NCBI GenBank assembly: GCA_003278345.1
Contig: QCFH01000001.1
Coordinates: 78,836-142,835, forward strand
Origin: Prochlorococcus sp. AG-363-C02
GTDB lineage: Bacteria; Cyanobacteriota; Cyanobacteriia; PCC-6307; Cyanobiaceae
DNA: 64,000 nucleotides
Reading direction: 5' to 3'
The notes below the pieces were generated by a model. The model was not told the origin of the DNA. It saw only the letters and a list, made by a program, of their open reading frames with translations, and did not search any database. Positions 53,711-63,444 of this stretch are shown one piece after another (the first letter of the stretch is position 1; the number at the start of each line of letters is the position of its first letter). A program made the translations under genes and the position numbers.

Positions 53711-55182
53711 TCGAGAATAAATTACTAACCGAACCACTATGGGAACATAAACATCTAGGAGAAGCGCTCCCTCAAAGTCCTCATGCGGTTTCAGTTGCCT
53801 TGCCTCTTTGGGAAGACGTCATTGCTTATGAAGAAAAAATCCCTTCTTGCATAGATTCTTTGAAATCTATTTATCCACGTTTTGGTTTTAACCCTCTTGT
53901 CAAAGCTATTGCAGACAAAGCACTTCATAGTAATGGTAGTGATTTCACAAAAAGCGGATGGCCTTTCCCAAACATACATACAGCAAATAAAGCAAAAGCT
54001 TATTGTGAAAGAATCAATTCAAATGCTCAAACATATATTCTTGAAGTATCTGGACTTCAATGTCTCATAGTTGATGCTAAAACAACTAGCATTGCAAAAG
54101 CATTTTGGCAGCACACAGGTCTAGGGGCATCTTCTCGGCAAGCTGCAATCGCACTTAACAAGGAAAAGGCTCCTTCACAAAATACCGGGGAAGCCGCAAG
54201 AAAGTCTATATGCAATCGACTAGCAAAAATTCATGGATGTGATTCAGGGTTAATTCAACTTCACCCTTCTGGAATGGCTGCTCTAACAACAGCATTAGAA
54301 GCACTTAGGAAATTTCGCCCGCATAACTCCTCTATACAAATAGGCTTCCCTTATGTTGATGTATTAAAACTTCCTCAAGTGATATTTGAGGGCAGTGAGC
54401 TTCTTCTAAATCCAAGCCCTGAAGAACTTGCTAAACAACTCGACAAACAAAAACCTTTGGCATTAATTGTTGAATTACCAAGCAACCCAATGCTCCAATG
54501 TGTCGACTTGCCTCTCGTAGCAAAAATGGCACATGAACGTGGCATACCAGTTATTGCTGATGACACAATTGGAACAGCAGTAAATATTGACCCACTTCCT
54601 TATGTAGATTTAGTTTTTACATCTTTAACAAAAAGCTTCGCAGGTCGTGGAGATATCCTTGCTGGTTCTCTAATAATTAGTCCCACGTCTCAATGGAAGG
54701 GAACTCTTAAAGAGTTATTGCCTCTTGTATCTGTAGCTGAATTATCTGATGCAGATGCAATAGCCCTTGAACAAGCGAGTACAGACGTTATAGAAAGAAT
54801 ACTTAAATCAAATAAAGCTTGTTTAAATCTAAAGTCTCGTTTAGAGGAACACCCCAATATCAAAAGAATTCTTCATCCTGCTCAATGTCCAAATTTTAAG
54901 TTGCTTATGAAAAAGAATGCAGGCTTTGGATGCTTGCTTTCCTTTGAATTAAAAGGAGACACATCAATGGCAAAAAGATTTTATAATTCCTTAAAAGTAT
55001 GTAAAGGGCCTAGCTTAGGGACAATTTTCACCTTGGTCTGTCCATACGTACTATTAGCCCATTATAAAGAACTCGATTGGGCGAAAAAATGCGGAATTCC
55101 TGATTCTTTAATTAGAGTTTCTGTTGGCCTTGAACCAAGTGAAGACTTGTGGGATAGGTTTAATCACGCCTTAAATATTTAG
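53707..55182 (+). CDS. cystathionine gamma-synthase-like PLP enzyme, N-terminally extended (second of pair)
   Basis: 491 residues starting at a GTG overlapping the previous TGA by four bases. The first ~140 residues are an extension absent from the upstream paralogue (LWEHKHLGEALPQSPHAVSVALPLWEDVIAYEEK), then a PLP domain with LIQLHPSGMAALTTALEAL and the lysine motif FTSLTKSFAGRGDILAGSL. The C-terminus LIRVSVGLEPSEDLWDRF matches Cys/Met enzymes. The N-terminal region recalls the long cystathionine gamma-synthases of fungi. Substrate preference differs probably from the upstream copy, but which is gamma-synthase cannot be decided here. Confidence 0.85.
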   Translation: MIENKLLTEPLWEHKHLGEALPQSPHAVSVALPLWEDVIAYEEKIPSCIDSLKSIYPRFGFNPLVKAIADKALHSNGSDFTKSGWPFPNIHTANKAKAYCERINSNAQTYILEVSGLQCLIVDAKTTSIAKAFWQHTGLGASSRQAAIALNKEKAPSQNTGEAARKSICNRLAKIHGCDSGLIQLHPSGMAALTTALEALRKFRPHNSSIQIGFPYVDVLKLPQVIFEGSELLLNPSPEELAKQLDKQKPLALIVELPSNPMLQCVDLPLVAKMAHERGIPVIADDTIGTAVNIDPLPYVDLVFTSLTKSFAGRGDILAGSLIISPTSQWKGTLKELLPLVSVAELSDADAIALEQASTDVIERILKSNKACLNLKSRLEEHPNIKRILHPAQCPNFKLLMKKNAGFGCLLSFELKGDTSMAKRFYNSLKVCKGPSLGTIFTLVCPYVLLAHYKELDWAKKCGIPDSLIRVSVGLEPSEDLWDRFNHALNI

Positions 55183-55195
55183 AACAAAAATTCAA

Positions 55196-55216
55196 TAATT
55201 TTTAGATCAGCAACAG
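55196..55216 (+). repeat. 21-nt near-identical repeat, copy 2
   Basis: TAATTTTTAGATCAGCAACAG, one base different from the copy at 1016-1036. It lies 13 bases after the stop of the second PLP gene and 54 bases before cysK. Confidence 0.35.
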
Positions 55217-55270
55217 AATTCTGCAAAAGACAATAACATTAGCTAAATATTAATTGATTGAATACTTAAA

Positions 55271-56248
55271 ATGTCTCCAATATATGCTGACAATAGTTTT
55301 GCTATTGGCAACACTCCGCTGGTCAAGCTTCACTCTGTAACAAAGGAGTGTAAAGCAACTGTCTTAGCGAAGATAGAAGGTCGCAATCCTGCTTACAGTG
55401 TTAAATGCAGGATTGGTGCAAATATGATTTGGGATGCCGAAAAAAAAGGCCTACTTAATCAAAATAAAACTATTATTGAGCCAACATCAGGTAATACAGG
55501 CATTGCACTTGCGTTTACTGCCGCAGCAAAAGGCTACAAGCTAATACTGACAATGCCTGAATCAATGTCTTTGGAAAGACGTCGTGTAATGGCCGTGCTT
55601 GGAGCAGAGCTGATTCTTACTGAAGCAGCAAAAGGTATGCCTGGGGCTATTGCGAAAGCAAAGGAAATTGCAGATAGTGATCCAAGTAAATACTTTATGC
55701 CTGGACAATTTGACAATCCTGCAAATCCTGAAATTCACTTCAAAACAACAGGTCCTGAAATATGGAATGATACTGAAGGTAAAATTGATGTTTTTGTTGC
55801 AGGCGTAGGTACAGGAGGGACTATTACAGGAGTATCGAGATTTTTAAAAGAAGAAAAAGGTCACGATATTTTGTCCGTTGCTGTAGAACCTGCACATAGT
55901 CCTGTAATTTCTCAAACCCTCAATGGAGAACAAATCAAACCTGGACCACATAAAATTCAAGGCATCGGAGCAGGCTTTATACCTAAAAATCTTGACCTTT
56001 CCTTAGTTGATCAAGTTGAACAAGTAACAAATGAAGAATCCATAGAAATGGCTCTTCGTCTTGCAAAAGAAGAAGGTTTATTAGTAGGTATATCTTGCGG
56101 TGCTGCAGCCACAGCTGCAATTCGCCTCGCGGAGAAAGATGAGTTTGCTGGTAAAACAATTGTTGTTGTTTTGCCAGATCTTGCTGAACGCTATCTATCT
56201 TCTGTAATGTTCTCGGATGTACCTACAGGTATTATTGAAACTCCATAA
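55271..56248 (+). CDS. cysK: cysteine synthase A (O-acetylserine sulfhydrylase)
   Basis: 325 residues. PLP lysine in [20 protein letters not shown] (K45), substrate loop [13 protein letters not shown] and the PLP phosphate loop [14 protein letters not shown]. Several stretches ([54 protein letters not shown]) match enterobacterial CysK as I remember it more closely than typical cyanobacterial CysK. It makes cysteine from O-acetylserine and sulfide. Downstream of two Cys/Met PLP genes. Convergent with queA. Confidence 0.95.
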   Translation: MSPIYADNSFAIGNTPLVKLHSVTKECKATVLAKIEGRNPAYSVKCRIGANMIWDAEKKGLLNQNKTIIEPTSGNTGIALAFTAAAKGYKLILTMPESMSLERRRVMAVLGAELILTEAAKGMPGAIAKAKEIADSDPSKYFMPGQFDNPANPEIHFKTTGPEIWNDTEGKIDVFVAGVGTGGTITGVSRFLKEEKGHDILSVAVEPAHSPVISQTLNGEQIKPGPHKIQGIGAGFIPKNLDLSLVDQVEQVTNEESIEMALRLAKEEGLLVGISCGAAATAAIRLAEKDEFAGKTIVVVLPDLAERYLSSVMFSDVPTGIIETP

Positions 56249-56259
56249 ATTATGGGAAT

Positions 56260-57375
56260 TTAAATTCGGCAAGCTGGTAAAACAGCCTCTGGAGAAATAA
56301 ACATGGCATCTCCATAAGAAAAAAATCTATATTTGTCTTTTAATGCTTCTTTATAGAAATGAAGTAGTTTATCTCTTCCAATCAAGGCACTTACAAGTAA
56401 AAGTAGGGAGCTTTTAGGCAAATGGAAGTTTGTTAGCAATCCATCTGTAACTCCAAATTTAAACCCTGGTTTTATTACCAGATCAACTTCACCTTTAAAT
56501 GCTTTTAAGCATCCATTGCCCGCGATAAATGAAGCTTCAAGAGATCTTACAGTTGTAGTTCCAACTGCTATAACTCTGCCCCCTCTTGCACGACAAGCAC
56601 CAATTTCAGAAACTACTTCTTGCTTTACCTCAACCCATTCACTATGTAGGCAAAGATCTTCCAGACTCTCCTGTTCTAACGGTCTAAAAGTACCTAAACC
56701 AACATGCAAAGTAACGCATGCTTGATGGATTCCATGCAAAGATAATTCATTTAAAAGCTCATCACTAAGGTGTAACCCAGCGGTTGGAGCCGCTACAGCT
56801 CCAGGGCATTTAGCAAATCTAGTTTGGTAACGATCATCATCCTTTAAACCATGCGAATGAATATAAGGAGGCAATGGCATCTCACCATATTCATAAAGGA
56901 AACTCTCTATTTTTTCTCTGTCACTGAGAAATGGTGGGAACTGAATAATCCTTCCTCCTGTGCGAACATCCCTATCCACAATTTGCAAAGAAATATGCTC
57001 CTTCTTAGAAGACTCAACAGACAACAAATCACCTGGATGCATTCTTTTTGCCGGCTTGCCTAGGCACAACCAATTACCCCCTCCCAGTGGTTCCAATAAA
57101 AAGAGCTCAGCCAAAGAACCACTTCTTAGCCGAACCTTCAACCTTGCTTTTAATACACGGGTATTATTCATTACTAATAAGTCTCCGGCTCTTAGCTCTC
57201 TCAACAAATCCCAAATCCTTAAATTAGACGCATAAATTTGACCGCCTATGCTTCTTTTAGACAGCAACATCATTCGAGCATCATGTCTGGGCTCTATAGG
57301 CTCTTGAGCTATGAGCCGATCATCAAGCTCATATTCATAGGAACTTAATAGTAAATCTTTTGGATCAACAAACAA
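56260..57375 (-). CDS. queA: S-adenosylmethionine:tRNA ribosyltransferase-isomerase
   Basis: 371 residues. Conserved segments [62 protein letters not shown] and [11 protein letters not shown] are diagnostic. It transfers the ribosyl part of SAM to preQ1-tRNA to form epoxyqueuosine. Length is standard. It stands between convergent cysK and the pdh E2 gene, with no other queuosine gene close by. Confidence 0.96.
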   Translation of the reverse strand: MFVDPKDLLLSSYEYELDDRLIAQEPIEPRHDARMMLLSKRSIGGQIYASNLRIWDLLRELRAGDLLVMNNTRVLKARLKVRLRSGSLAELFLLEPLGGGNWLCLGKPAKRMHPGDLLSVESSKKEHISLQIVDRDVRTGGRIIQFPPFLSDREKIESFLYEYGEMPLPPYIHSHGLKDDDRYQTRFAKCPGAVAAPTAGLHLSDELLNELSLHGIHQACVTLHVGLGTFRPLEQESLEDLCLHSEWVEVKQEVVSEIGACRARGGRVIAVGTTTVRSLEASFIAGNGCLKAFKGEVDLVIKPGFKFGVTDGLLTNFHLPKSSLLLLVSALIGRDKLLHFYKEALKDKYRFFSYGDAMFISPEAVLPACRI

Positions 57376-57433
57376 TTTTAAAAAGTACTAAAAAAACTTC
57401 AGAGAATGAAAAACCTGAAATTCATTCATCGTC

Positions 57434-58825
57434 TCAATTAGCAAGACTTTCAGGATTGTTTTCTATCAGATTGGCAAGATCTTTTAAAAAAGCAGCTCCA
57501 TCAGCACCATATACAACTCTGTGATCAGCTGTAAGATTTACCTGCATTTGGCGCTTTACTGAAATAGATCCATCTTTTCCTGCGATGACTTTTGGGAGTG
57601 ATGCAGCAACTGCCAAAATCGCTCCTGTACCAGGTGGAAGAATTGCATCAAAACGGTCTACACCAAACATGCCCAAATTAGAAAGTGTGAAAGTTCCACT
57701 GTTGTATTCATTAGGCTGCAATTGCTTAGATCTAGAGCGTTTTACTAAATCTGCCCATTGGCGTGACAATTCAAATAAATCTGTAATGTCAGCATTTTGA
57801 AGAACAGGTGTAATCAAACCTCCTTCTTCCATGGCAACAGCAACAGCAACATTCACCTGACTTGGATATGACATACCTTCACTACTAAAAGCGGCATTAA
57901 GCTGAGGATGACGCGCAAGAGTCTTACCAACTGCTTTGGCTAACAAGGCAGTCATGGTAACGCCTTTAGGCTTGACTTGTTTATAAAAATGGTCAAGCTT
58001 ATCAGTCAAAATTGCATACCCTACTCGAAAACATGGTAAAGACAAGCTTTCTTCCATGTTGCGGTTAACTGCCTGCTGGAGTGTATTAAATGAAATCGTT
58101 TGACCGGGCTCTCCAAAACTTTTCCCCTTTGAAATTTCAATAGCTTTTGGTTTTTCCGAAGAAAATCCTGAATCAGAAGGAGAAGTTGATTGGTTTGGAA
58201 TTGATACAGGCGCATCACTTTCAGCTATCCATGGGACTGTAATTGGCTGGCCTTGGGCAACTTGAACATCCTCTGCCTGAATCCTTCCATGTGGCCCACT
58301 ACCAGCCACAGTGGCCAAATCAATGCCTAGTTGAGAGGCAAGTTTTTTAGCTTTAGGTGTAGCAACAATTCGCCCTTGATTAACTTCAGAAGGCAAGGGA
58401 ACTTTTACCTTCTGAGTTTCAGAAAATGATGCTTTAGCGGGCACAGATGCCGTAGTTTCAACTAAAGGCTTAGTTCTTATATCCTCTGGAGAAGGAGATT
58501 GAACTCTGGTTGATTCATCTTCTTTTGAAATAGAAGTATTATTTTTGGTTGGATTATTTGCCTGGACTGAAGCAATCTCATCTTCAGTTTCAACAATTAG
58601 GCCAATGGTTTCGCCCACAGGAACAGTGCTTCCCGATGGCATTAAAACCGCGGCTAGAAAACCTTCTTGAAAAGATTCAACATCCATATCAGCCTTGTCT
58701 GATTCAACGACAAGCACTGATTCCCCTCTTGCAACTTTATCCCCAGGCTTCTTTAACCATTCAACAATCTTTCCCTCAGTCATAGTCGAACTAAGAGCTG
58801 GCATAAAAATGTCGTGACTTGCCAA
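57434..58825 (-). CDS. pdhC: dihydrolipoamide acetyltransferase, pyruvate dehydrogenase E2
   Basis: 463 residues. One lipoyl domain with the lipoylated lysine in VESDKADMDVESF (about residue 44), a proline/serine linker, a peripheral subunit-binding domain (GRIVATPKAKKLASQLGIDLATVAGSGPHGRIQAEDV, about residues 150-190) and the catalytic core ending NLTADHRVVYGADGAAFLKDL with the active-site histidine. It links decarboxylation of pyruvate to acetyl-CoA. lipB for lipoyl attachment lies 2.6 kb further on. Plastid/cyanobacterial type (single lipoyl domain). Confidence 0.93.
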   Translation of the reverse strand: MASHDIFMPALSSTMTEGKIVEWLKKPGDKVARGESVLVVESDKADMDVESFQEGFLAAVLMPSGSTVPVGETIGLIVETEDEIASVQANNPTKNNTSISKEDESTRVQSPSPEDIRTKPLVETTASVPAKASFSETQKVKVPLPSEVNQGRIVATPKAKKLASQLGIDLATVAGSGPHGRIQAEDVQVAQGQPITVPWIAESDAPVSIPNQSTSPSDSGFSSEKPKAIEISKGKSFGEPGQTISFNTLQQAVNRNMEESLSLPCFRVGYAILTDKLDHFYKQVKPKGVTMTALLAKAVGKTLARHPQLNAAFSSEGMSYPSQVNVAVAVAMEEGGLITPVLQNADITDLFELSRQWADLVKRSRSKQLQPNEYNSGTFTLSNLGMFGVDRFDAILPPGTGAILAVAASLPKVIAGKDGSISVKRQMQVNLTADHRVVYGADGAAFLKDLANLIENNPESLAN

Positions 58826-58895
58826 TACTTTCCCCCTTAAAGTCTTACCCCAATCATTTTAAAGACCAATTGCCAAAAGAAACAAAAAAGAAATT

Positions 58896-59339
58896 TTAGT
58901 CTTGATTAATGGATTCAACCACACCATCTCGTACGAGTATAGAAACCTGCATTTTACTCACTAAATTATCTCCAACTTTAAGTTCACAAAAGCTTTCAAT
59001 CTGTCCCTGCTCAACGATTTGTTCCATTTCTAATTCTCTAACTTGTGATTGTTGTTTCAACAGATTTGTCTTTTGTTCTTCTAATTCAGCTCTTTTGGCA
59101 GCGACTTGTTGTTGAACTTGTGCTACCTGTTCTTGAACTCTTGGATCTAAAGGATTAGCAGTTTGTGTTCTCAAACCATCAACAACCTGCTGACCTTCTT
59201 GCTCCAATTGAGCTAATTGTTGATCACTTGTAGAGATAGCAGCACTAATTTCCTTTTCTGCTTCTTCTTTCCAAGAAGGGGTTACAACAGCGCGAATGGT
59301 AATAGAACGCTTAATTGAAACAGTACTTACTTCAGACAT
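58896..59339 (-). CDS. YlqD-like coiled-coil protein (147 aa)
   Basis: 147 residues, dominated by a coiled coil at about 35-110 (LAQLEQEGQQVVDGLRTQTANPLDPRVQEQVAQVQQQVAAKRAELEEQKTNLLKQQSQVRELEMEQ), flanked by beta-rich ends (VSTVSIKRSITIRAVVTPSWKEE at the N-terminus and GDNLVSKMQVSILVRDGVVESI at the C-terminus). This matches the YlqD family, whose function is unknown. The hairpin-like coiled coil with a small head suggests a structural or adaptor role. Between pdhC and aas on the minus strand. Confidence 0.8.
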   Translation of the reverse strand: MSEVSTVSIKRSITIRAVVTPSWKEEAEKEISAAISTSDQQLAQLEQEGQQVVDGLRTQTANPLDPRVQEQVAQVQQQVAAKRAELEEQKTNLLKQQSQVRELEMEQIVEQGQIESFCELKVGDNLVSKMQVSILVRDGVVESINQD

Positions 59340-59400
59340 TTAAAACCTGTATCAATGACAAGGTTCTCAGCGAATGTGCAATAGGTCAACCAGATGATAA

Positions 59401-61383
59401 TTATTTTCTTTCAAAAATTTCTTTTATAGCCTTAGAATCTCGTTCGATAATCTTATCTCTTCTTTGCTTAAGAGTCTGCGTTAGCAAACCATTTTCTATA
59501 GTAAATGGCTTAACTAAAACAACTCCTGCAACTCGTTCATCTGGACGAGAGCCCTTACGACTTTCAAGCAATTCATTAACTTTTCCTTTAAGTATTTTTC
59601 TTAAATTTTCATCATCTTCTAAGCAAAGTATTTCTTCTTTAAACGAAAGCCCTTTTTTACTAGACCAAATTAAAATCTCTTCAAAGTTTGGTACTGCCAA
59701 AGCTCCAAGCTGCCTTTGATCTTGACCAACAATCATCAACTGGTCAAAAAGTGGGCTAGCCACCAAAAACTCTTCTAATGGGCCTGGTTCTATATTCTCG
59801 CCATTACTTAAAACAATTGTATCTTTCGCACGGCCTGTAAGAACTAAAGACCCATCTTTCAGCAGCATGCCAAGATCACCAGTATCGAACCAACGATTTT
59901 CATCAATGACTTTTGAGGTCTCAATCGGTTTACCTAAATAACCATTCATTACCTGAGGCCCACGTACTAAAACTCTTCCCTTTTCATAAAAATTCTTGGG
60001 CAAGCCATTTTCAGGATCAACAATTTTAAACTCAGTTTGAGGTAGAGGTAACCCCGCGCTGCCACGAATATTTCTCCAAGTTCTTCTGCAACTAACAACA
60101 GGACTGGTCTCTGTAAGACCATAACCAACCAACAATTCAATCCCTAGGGATTCAAAAAATTCATCTACATGAGGAGCTATAGCACCTCCTCCATTTATAG
60201 GAAAACGCAACCTGCCACCAGAAAGCTTTTGCAAAATTTTTGGCCATAAGATCAAAGATGCACAACAATGAATTGGCCAGCGAATAATCACCTCAATAGA
60301 AGCAATTATTCTTGTTGAAATATTAACCTTAATCAACAAAATATCTCTAGTTGTCCTCAATGCTAATTTAAATCTACGGCTATTTGAAAGAGCACTTTTT
60401 ATAATAATTTGACGCGATTTAGGCATATTTTTCAAGGCATCATCAAACCCTGTTTTAATTGCTTCCCAAAGGCGTGGAACTGTTGCCATAACAACAGGCC
60501 TAACTATCTGAATGTCATTTTTAAGATTTTTTATATTTGTATAGGTCTGAGAGCAAGCGCAAGAGAAAAAATAATATTCCGCGCTTCTTTCATATGAATG
60601 CCAAATAGGTAAGACGCTAAGCAAAGGCGTACCCGGTGATGGGCTTGCGACGCATGCCAATGACCTTACTTGATGCAGAAGGTTCTCATGTGTAAGTGGT
60701 ACACCTTTTGGCCTTCCAGTAGTTCCAGAGGTGTAAAGGATAGTTGCAATCGAAGAATTCTTTACATCAGATCCAAGGCCTCCAACAGAAACCATAGAAG
60801 ATCCTGTCCCTTTTTCTAGAAATTCGTCCCAGCCGAGTAAATTATCTTCAGGATCACCCTCAAGTTGTAAAACAAACTTAAATCTCTTTTTTTTAGTCTC
60901 TCCCAAATTAATTTCTTTCCATAACTTAGCTGTTTGAACAATTAAACCAACTGAATCAGAATCATCCAGAATGTATCTAAGTTCTTCTACTGGAGCTGAT
61001 GCACCCCTAACTGCATTAGCGGCTCCTAATCTCATCAAACCTTGATCAGCAATAAGCCATCTTGGGTTGTTTTCTGAAAACAATCCAACCACATCACCAG
61101 GAATAACACCTAAAGAGTGGAAGGCCCTTGCTGCTGTAGAGATTTTATCAGCAAGTTCTTCATAGGTATATTTCTCTGGAGGCAATGAATGTGGAGAATT
61201 AACAGCCAAAATCTGGCCCTGGTTAAGCTTTAACCAGGGCCAGATTTGATCAATCCGACAAATATCTTGAACATAATGATGAGCAGCCAATGAACTTTGT
61301 TCTGTTTTTGTGGGAACCCATGTTGAGTAGGCCAAATCAAACGAATTAATAGCACTTTCTTTTTTTGAGATTTTTTGTTTCAT
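59401..61383 (-). CDS. aas: long-chain acyl-[acyl-carrier-protein]/acyl-CoA synthetase
   Basis: 660 residues. AMP-binding motif ATILYTSGTTGRPKGVPLTHEN, VGYGLTETSPVVSCRR, RWFDTGDLGMLLKDGSLVLTGRAKDTIVLSNGENIEPGPLEE and a C-terminal lysine-rich cap. In cyanobacteria the Aas enzyme recycles free fatty acids by loading them on ACP. A perfect 18-bp inverted repeat is embedded in its N-terminal coding region (61209-61247). The start MKQKISKKES is the natural one. Confidence 0.92.
   Translation of the reverse strand: MKQKISKKESAINSFDLAYSTWVPTKTEQSSLAAHHYVQDICRIDQIWPWLKLNQGQILAVNSPHSLPPEKYTYEELADKISTAARAFHSLGVIPGDVVGLFSENNPRWLIADQGLMRLGAANAVRGASAPVEELRYILDDSDSVGLIVQTAKLWKEINLGETKKKRFKFVLQLEGDPEDNLLGWDEFLEKGTGSSMVSVGGLGSDVKNSSIATILYTSGTTGRPKGVPLTHENLLHQVRSLACVASPSPGTPLLSVLPIWHSYERSAEYYFFSCACSQTYTNIKNLKNDIQIVRPVVMATVPRLWEAIKTGFDDALKNMPKSRQIIIKSALSNSRRFKLALRTTRDILLIKVNISTRIIASIEVIIRWPIHCCASLILWPKILQKLSGGRLRFPINGGGAIAPHVDEFFESLGIELLVGYGLTETSPVVSCRRTWRNIRGSAGLPLPQTEFKIVDPENGLPKNFYEKGRVLVRGPQVMNGYLGKPIETSKVIDENRWFDTGDLGMLLKDGSLVLTGRAKDTIVLSNGENIEPGPLEEFLVASPLFDQLMIVGQDQRQLGALAVPNFEEILIWSSKKGLSFKEEILCLEDDENLRKILKGKVNELLESRKGSRPDERVAGVVLVKPFTIENGLLTQTLKQRRDKIIERDSKAIKEIFERK
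61209..61247. repeat. perfect 18-bp inverted repeat inside aas
   Basis: AAATCTGGCCCTGGTTAA, a GCT loop, then the exact complement TTAACCAGGGCCAGATTT. It sits in codons ~46-59 of aas (IWPWLKLNQGQILA) without disturbing the protein. It is GC-richer than its surroundings and would make a very stable hairpin in the aas message or a cruciform. Confidence 0.9.
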
Positions 61384-61461
61384 TGCCTAGGATTTAATCT
61401 TGGTAAAAAATTAAAAAAATATTTTTAGCTAATAATTTTTTATATATGAATAAAGATGTTT

Positions 61462-62139
61462 TCACTTAATCCATAACAATCCGAAATGCTTTTTCAAATT
61501 ATTCTTCATCAAATTGCGTACTTCATTTATCTTCACTTTGGGAAGCCATTTACTAAGTCTTCCAATTTTATGACCATGAAGTCCACAAGGCACTATCTCA
61601 TTAAAGCCTGAAAGATCACAATCCACATTAATAGACATACCATGTTGGGTGATCCATCTTCGACAACCTACACCTATCGAACCAACTTTCTCCCCTTCGC
61701 ACCAAACACCAGTAATACCATCTAGCCTATACCCATGCAGTCCAAGATCATGCAATACATCAATCAAAACATTCTCTAATGTCCTCATGTACCAATTTAA
61801 ATCAGTTTTATATCTATGAAGATCTAAAACCAAATAAATTACTAACTGACCAGGAAGATGATGAGTAACTTCTCCTCCTCGATCAATTCTATACAAATTT
61901 AAAGGGGGTTTTTCTATATTAAAAAGCAAATTTTTTTCACTTGCTCCTCTTCCAAGGGTGTAGCAAGCAAGATGCTCAAGAATCCAAACAGCTTGATTCT
62001 GAGAAGGTTCTAAAAGTAGTTTTTCTTGCCATTTTCTTTGAAGATTCCATGAATCCTGAAAATCTATTAATTCAGATGGTTCAAAAAGAATTGCAGGTGA
62101 ACCATCTTCTGTTAAATAATTTATAGCTAAATTATGCAT
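61462..62139 (-). CDS. lipB: octanoyltransferase (lipoate-protein ligase B)
   Basis: 225 residues. Conserved elements are WILEHLACYTLGRGASEKNLL, RGGEVTHHLPGQLVIYLVLDL, GVWCEGEKVGSIGVGCRRWITQHGMSINVD (catalytic lysine) and FNEIVPCGLHG (catalytic cysteine). It moves octanoate from ACP to the lipoyl domain of pyruvate dehydrogenase E2, whose gene is close by. Divergent from hpf with a 28-base gap. Confidence 0.95.
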   Translation of the reverse strand: MHNLAINYLTEDGSPAILFEPSELIDFQDSWNLQRKWQEKLLLEPSQNQAVWILEHLACYTLGRGASEKNLLFNIEKPPLNLYRIDRGGEVTHHLPGQLVIYLVLDLHRYKTDLNWYMRTLENVLIDVLHDLGLHGYRLDGITGVWCEGEKVGSIGVGCRRWITQHGMSINVDCDLSGFNEIVPCGLHGHKIGRLSKWLPKVKINEVRNLMKNNLKKHFGLLWIK

Positions 62140-62167
62140 ATCTTCTAAAAATGAAGGAGCAGAAAAA

Positions 62168-62758
62168 ATGAAATTGTTGATTCATGGGCGGAATCTTGAG
62201 TTAACTCCAGCGTTGCGCGAATACACAAAATCAAAACTAGAAAAGGCTATTCATCATTTTGATGAACTAGTGAAAGAAGCTGATGTACATCTATCAGTAG
62301 CAAAAAACCCAAGGGTTCCTCAGCAAACTGCAGAAGTTACTGTTTTCGCCAATGGAACTGTAATTCGAGCACAAGAACGTAGTCAAAATCTTTATGCAAG
62401 CATTGACCTTGTTGCAAACAAGCTTTGCAGACAATTAAAACGATATAAGGAGCGCCATTCCAATCATCACCACAGCAATGGTCATAGTGCCTCAGTTACA
62501 CCAACAACAGAAGCGATTGTGGAGGACAAGTCTGTCGAAAGTTCTCTTACGGTAGGTAAAGAAGCGCAACTACCAAGTCCTGGAATACGAAGAAAATATT
62601 TTGCAATGTCTCCAATGAATGTTGAAGAAGCCAGACATCAACTTGATCTAATAGACCATGATTTTTATCTCTTTAAAGAAGAAAATAGTGGTCAATTGCA
62701 GGTTATCTATAGAAGAAACCATGGAGGTTATGGTTTGATACAAGCAAAAAACGAATGA
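62168..62758 (+). CDS. hpf: ribosome hibernation promoting factor, long form (LrtA)
   Basis: 196 residues. N-terminal HPF/YfiA domain (MKLLIHGRNLELTPALREYTKSKLEKAIHHFDELVKEADVHLSVAKN, about 1-100), a His-rich linker (NHHHSNGHS) and the C-terminal long-form dimerisation domain (KYFAMSPMNVEEARHQLDLIDHDFYLFKEENSGQLQVIYRRNHGGYGLIQA). Known in cyanobacteria as LrtA, a light-repressed transcript product; it makes 100S ribosome dimers in the dark or in stress. Its TGA overlaps the deoC ATG. Confidence 0.93.
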   Translation: MKLLIHGRNLELTPALREYTKSKLEKAIHHFDELVKEADVHLSVAKNPRVPQQTAEVTVFANGTVIRAQERSQNLYASIDLVANKLCRQLKRYKERHSNHHHSNGHSASVTPTTEAIVEDKSVESSLTVGKEAQLPSPGIRRKYFAMSPMNVEEARHQLDLIDHDFYLFKEENSGQLQVIYRRNHGGYGLIQAKNE

Positions 62759-63444
62759 AGTCCAGGCTAATGAAAAGGGAAACAAATAACATCTCTTCCT
62801 TTATCCATGAATCAGCTCTTGCACCTCATCTCAACTTAAGTTCTCTTAGTCAAATCTGTGATGCATGCAATTATTTTAGTTTTGCAGGTTTGTGCACAAA
62901 CCTTATCAGGATACCCTATGCAAGAAAATTTCTTGGAACAAATAAAACCACTAAACTAATTGCAGTTATAGCTTTTCCATTCGGTGATATACCTTATGAG
63001 CTTAAAAAAGCTCAAGCCGAATGGGCTGCAGAAAATGGGGCCGACGAATTGGATATAGTTCCAAATTTCCTTCAACTACATGAAAAAAAGATTGACAATT
63101 TTGCAGAAGAAATAGCTGGGATAATTTCAACAGGATTGTCTTCAAGGGTAATTCTTGACACAATGAATATCCAAAAAGAAAAGCTTCCTATTGCTATTGA
63201 AGCAGTATTGGAAGCTGGTGCATCAGGCATTCAAACTGGCAATGGCTTTGGCCAAGCAATCAACTCACAGCACATAATAGAATTAAATTCTCTTACCAAA
63301 AATCGCTGCATAATTAAAGCAGCTGGGGGAATAAAGCATTTAGAACAAGCACTAGAATTGATCAACGCAGGAGCGACATATCTTGGTACATCAGTAGGAG
63401 CTGAATTAACAAAGGAATTTAAAATTCATACAAGTAATCTGTGA
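62755..63444 (+). CDS. deoC: deoxyribose-phosphate aldolase
   Basis: 229-residue TIM-barrel class I aldolase that splits 2-deoxyribose-5-phosphate. The Schiff-base lysine is in RCIIKAAGGIKHLEQAL, with GADELDIVPNFLQL and ILDTMNIQKEKLPIAIEAVLEAGASGIQTGNGFG before it. Standard size. The ATG overlaps the hpf stop (ATGA), and the TGA overlaps the recO GTG, so three genes are in one translation-coupled unit. Confidence 0.92.
   Translation: MKSRLMKRETNNISSFIHESALAPHLNLSSLSQICDACNYFSFAGLCTNLIRIPYARKFLGTNKTTKLIAVIAFPFGDIPYELKKAQAEWAAENGADELDIVPNFLQLHEKKIDNFAEEIAGIISTGLSSRVILDTMNIQKEKLPIAIEAVLEAGASGIQTGNGFGQAINSQHIIELNSLTKNRCIIKAAGGIKHLEQALELINAGATYLGTSVGAELTKEFKIHTSNL

Noticed and set aside
58549-58785. 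78-aa plus-strand ORF inside pdhC
   Set aside because: Antisense shadow of the proline/glutamine-rich linker coding region; Q- and P-rich composition is an artefact.
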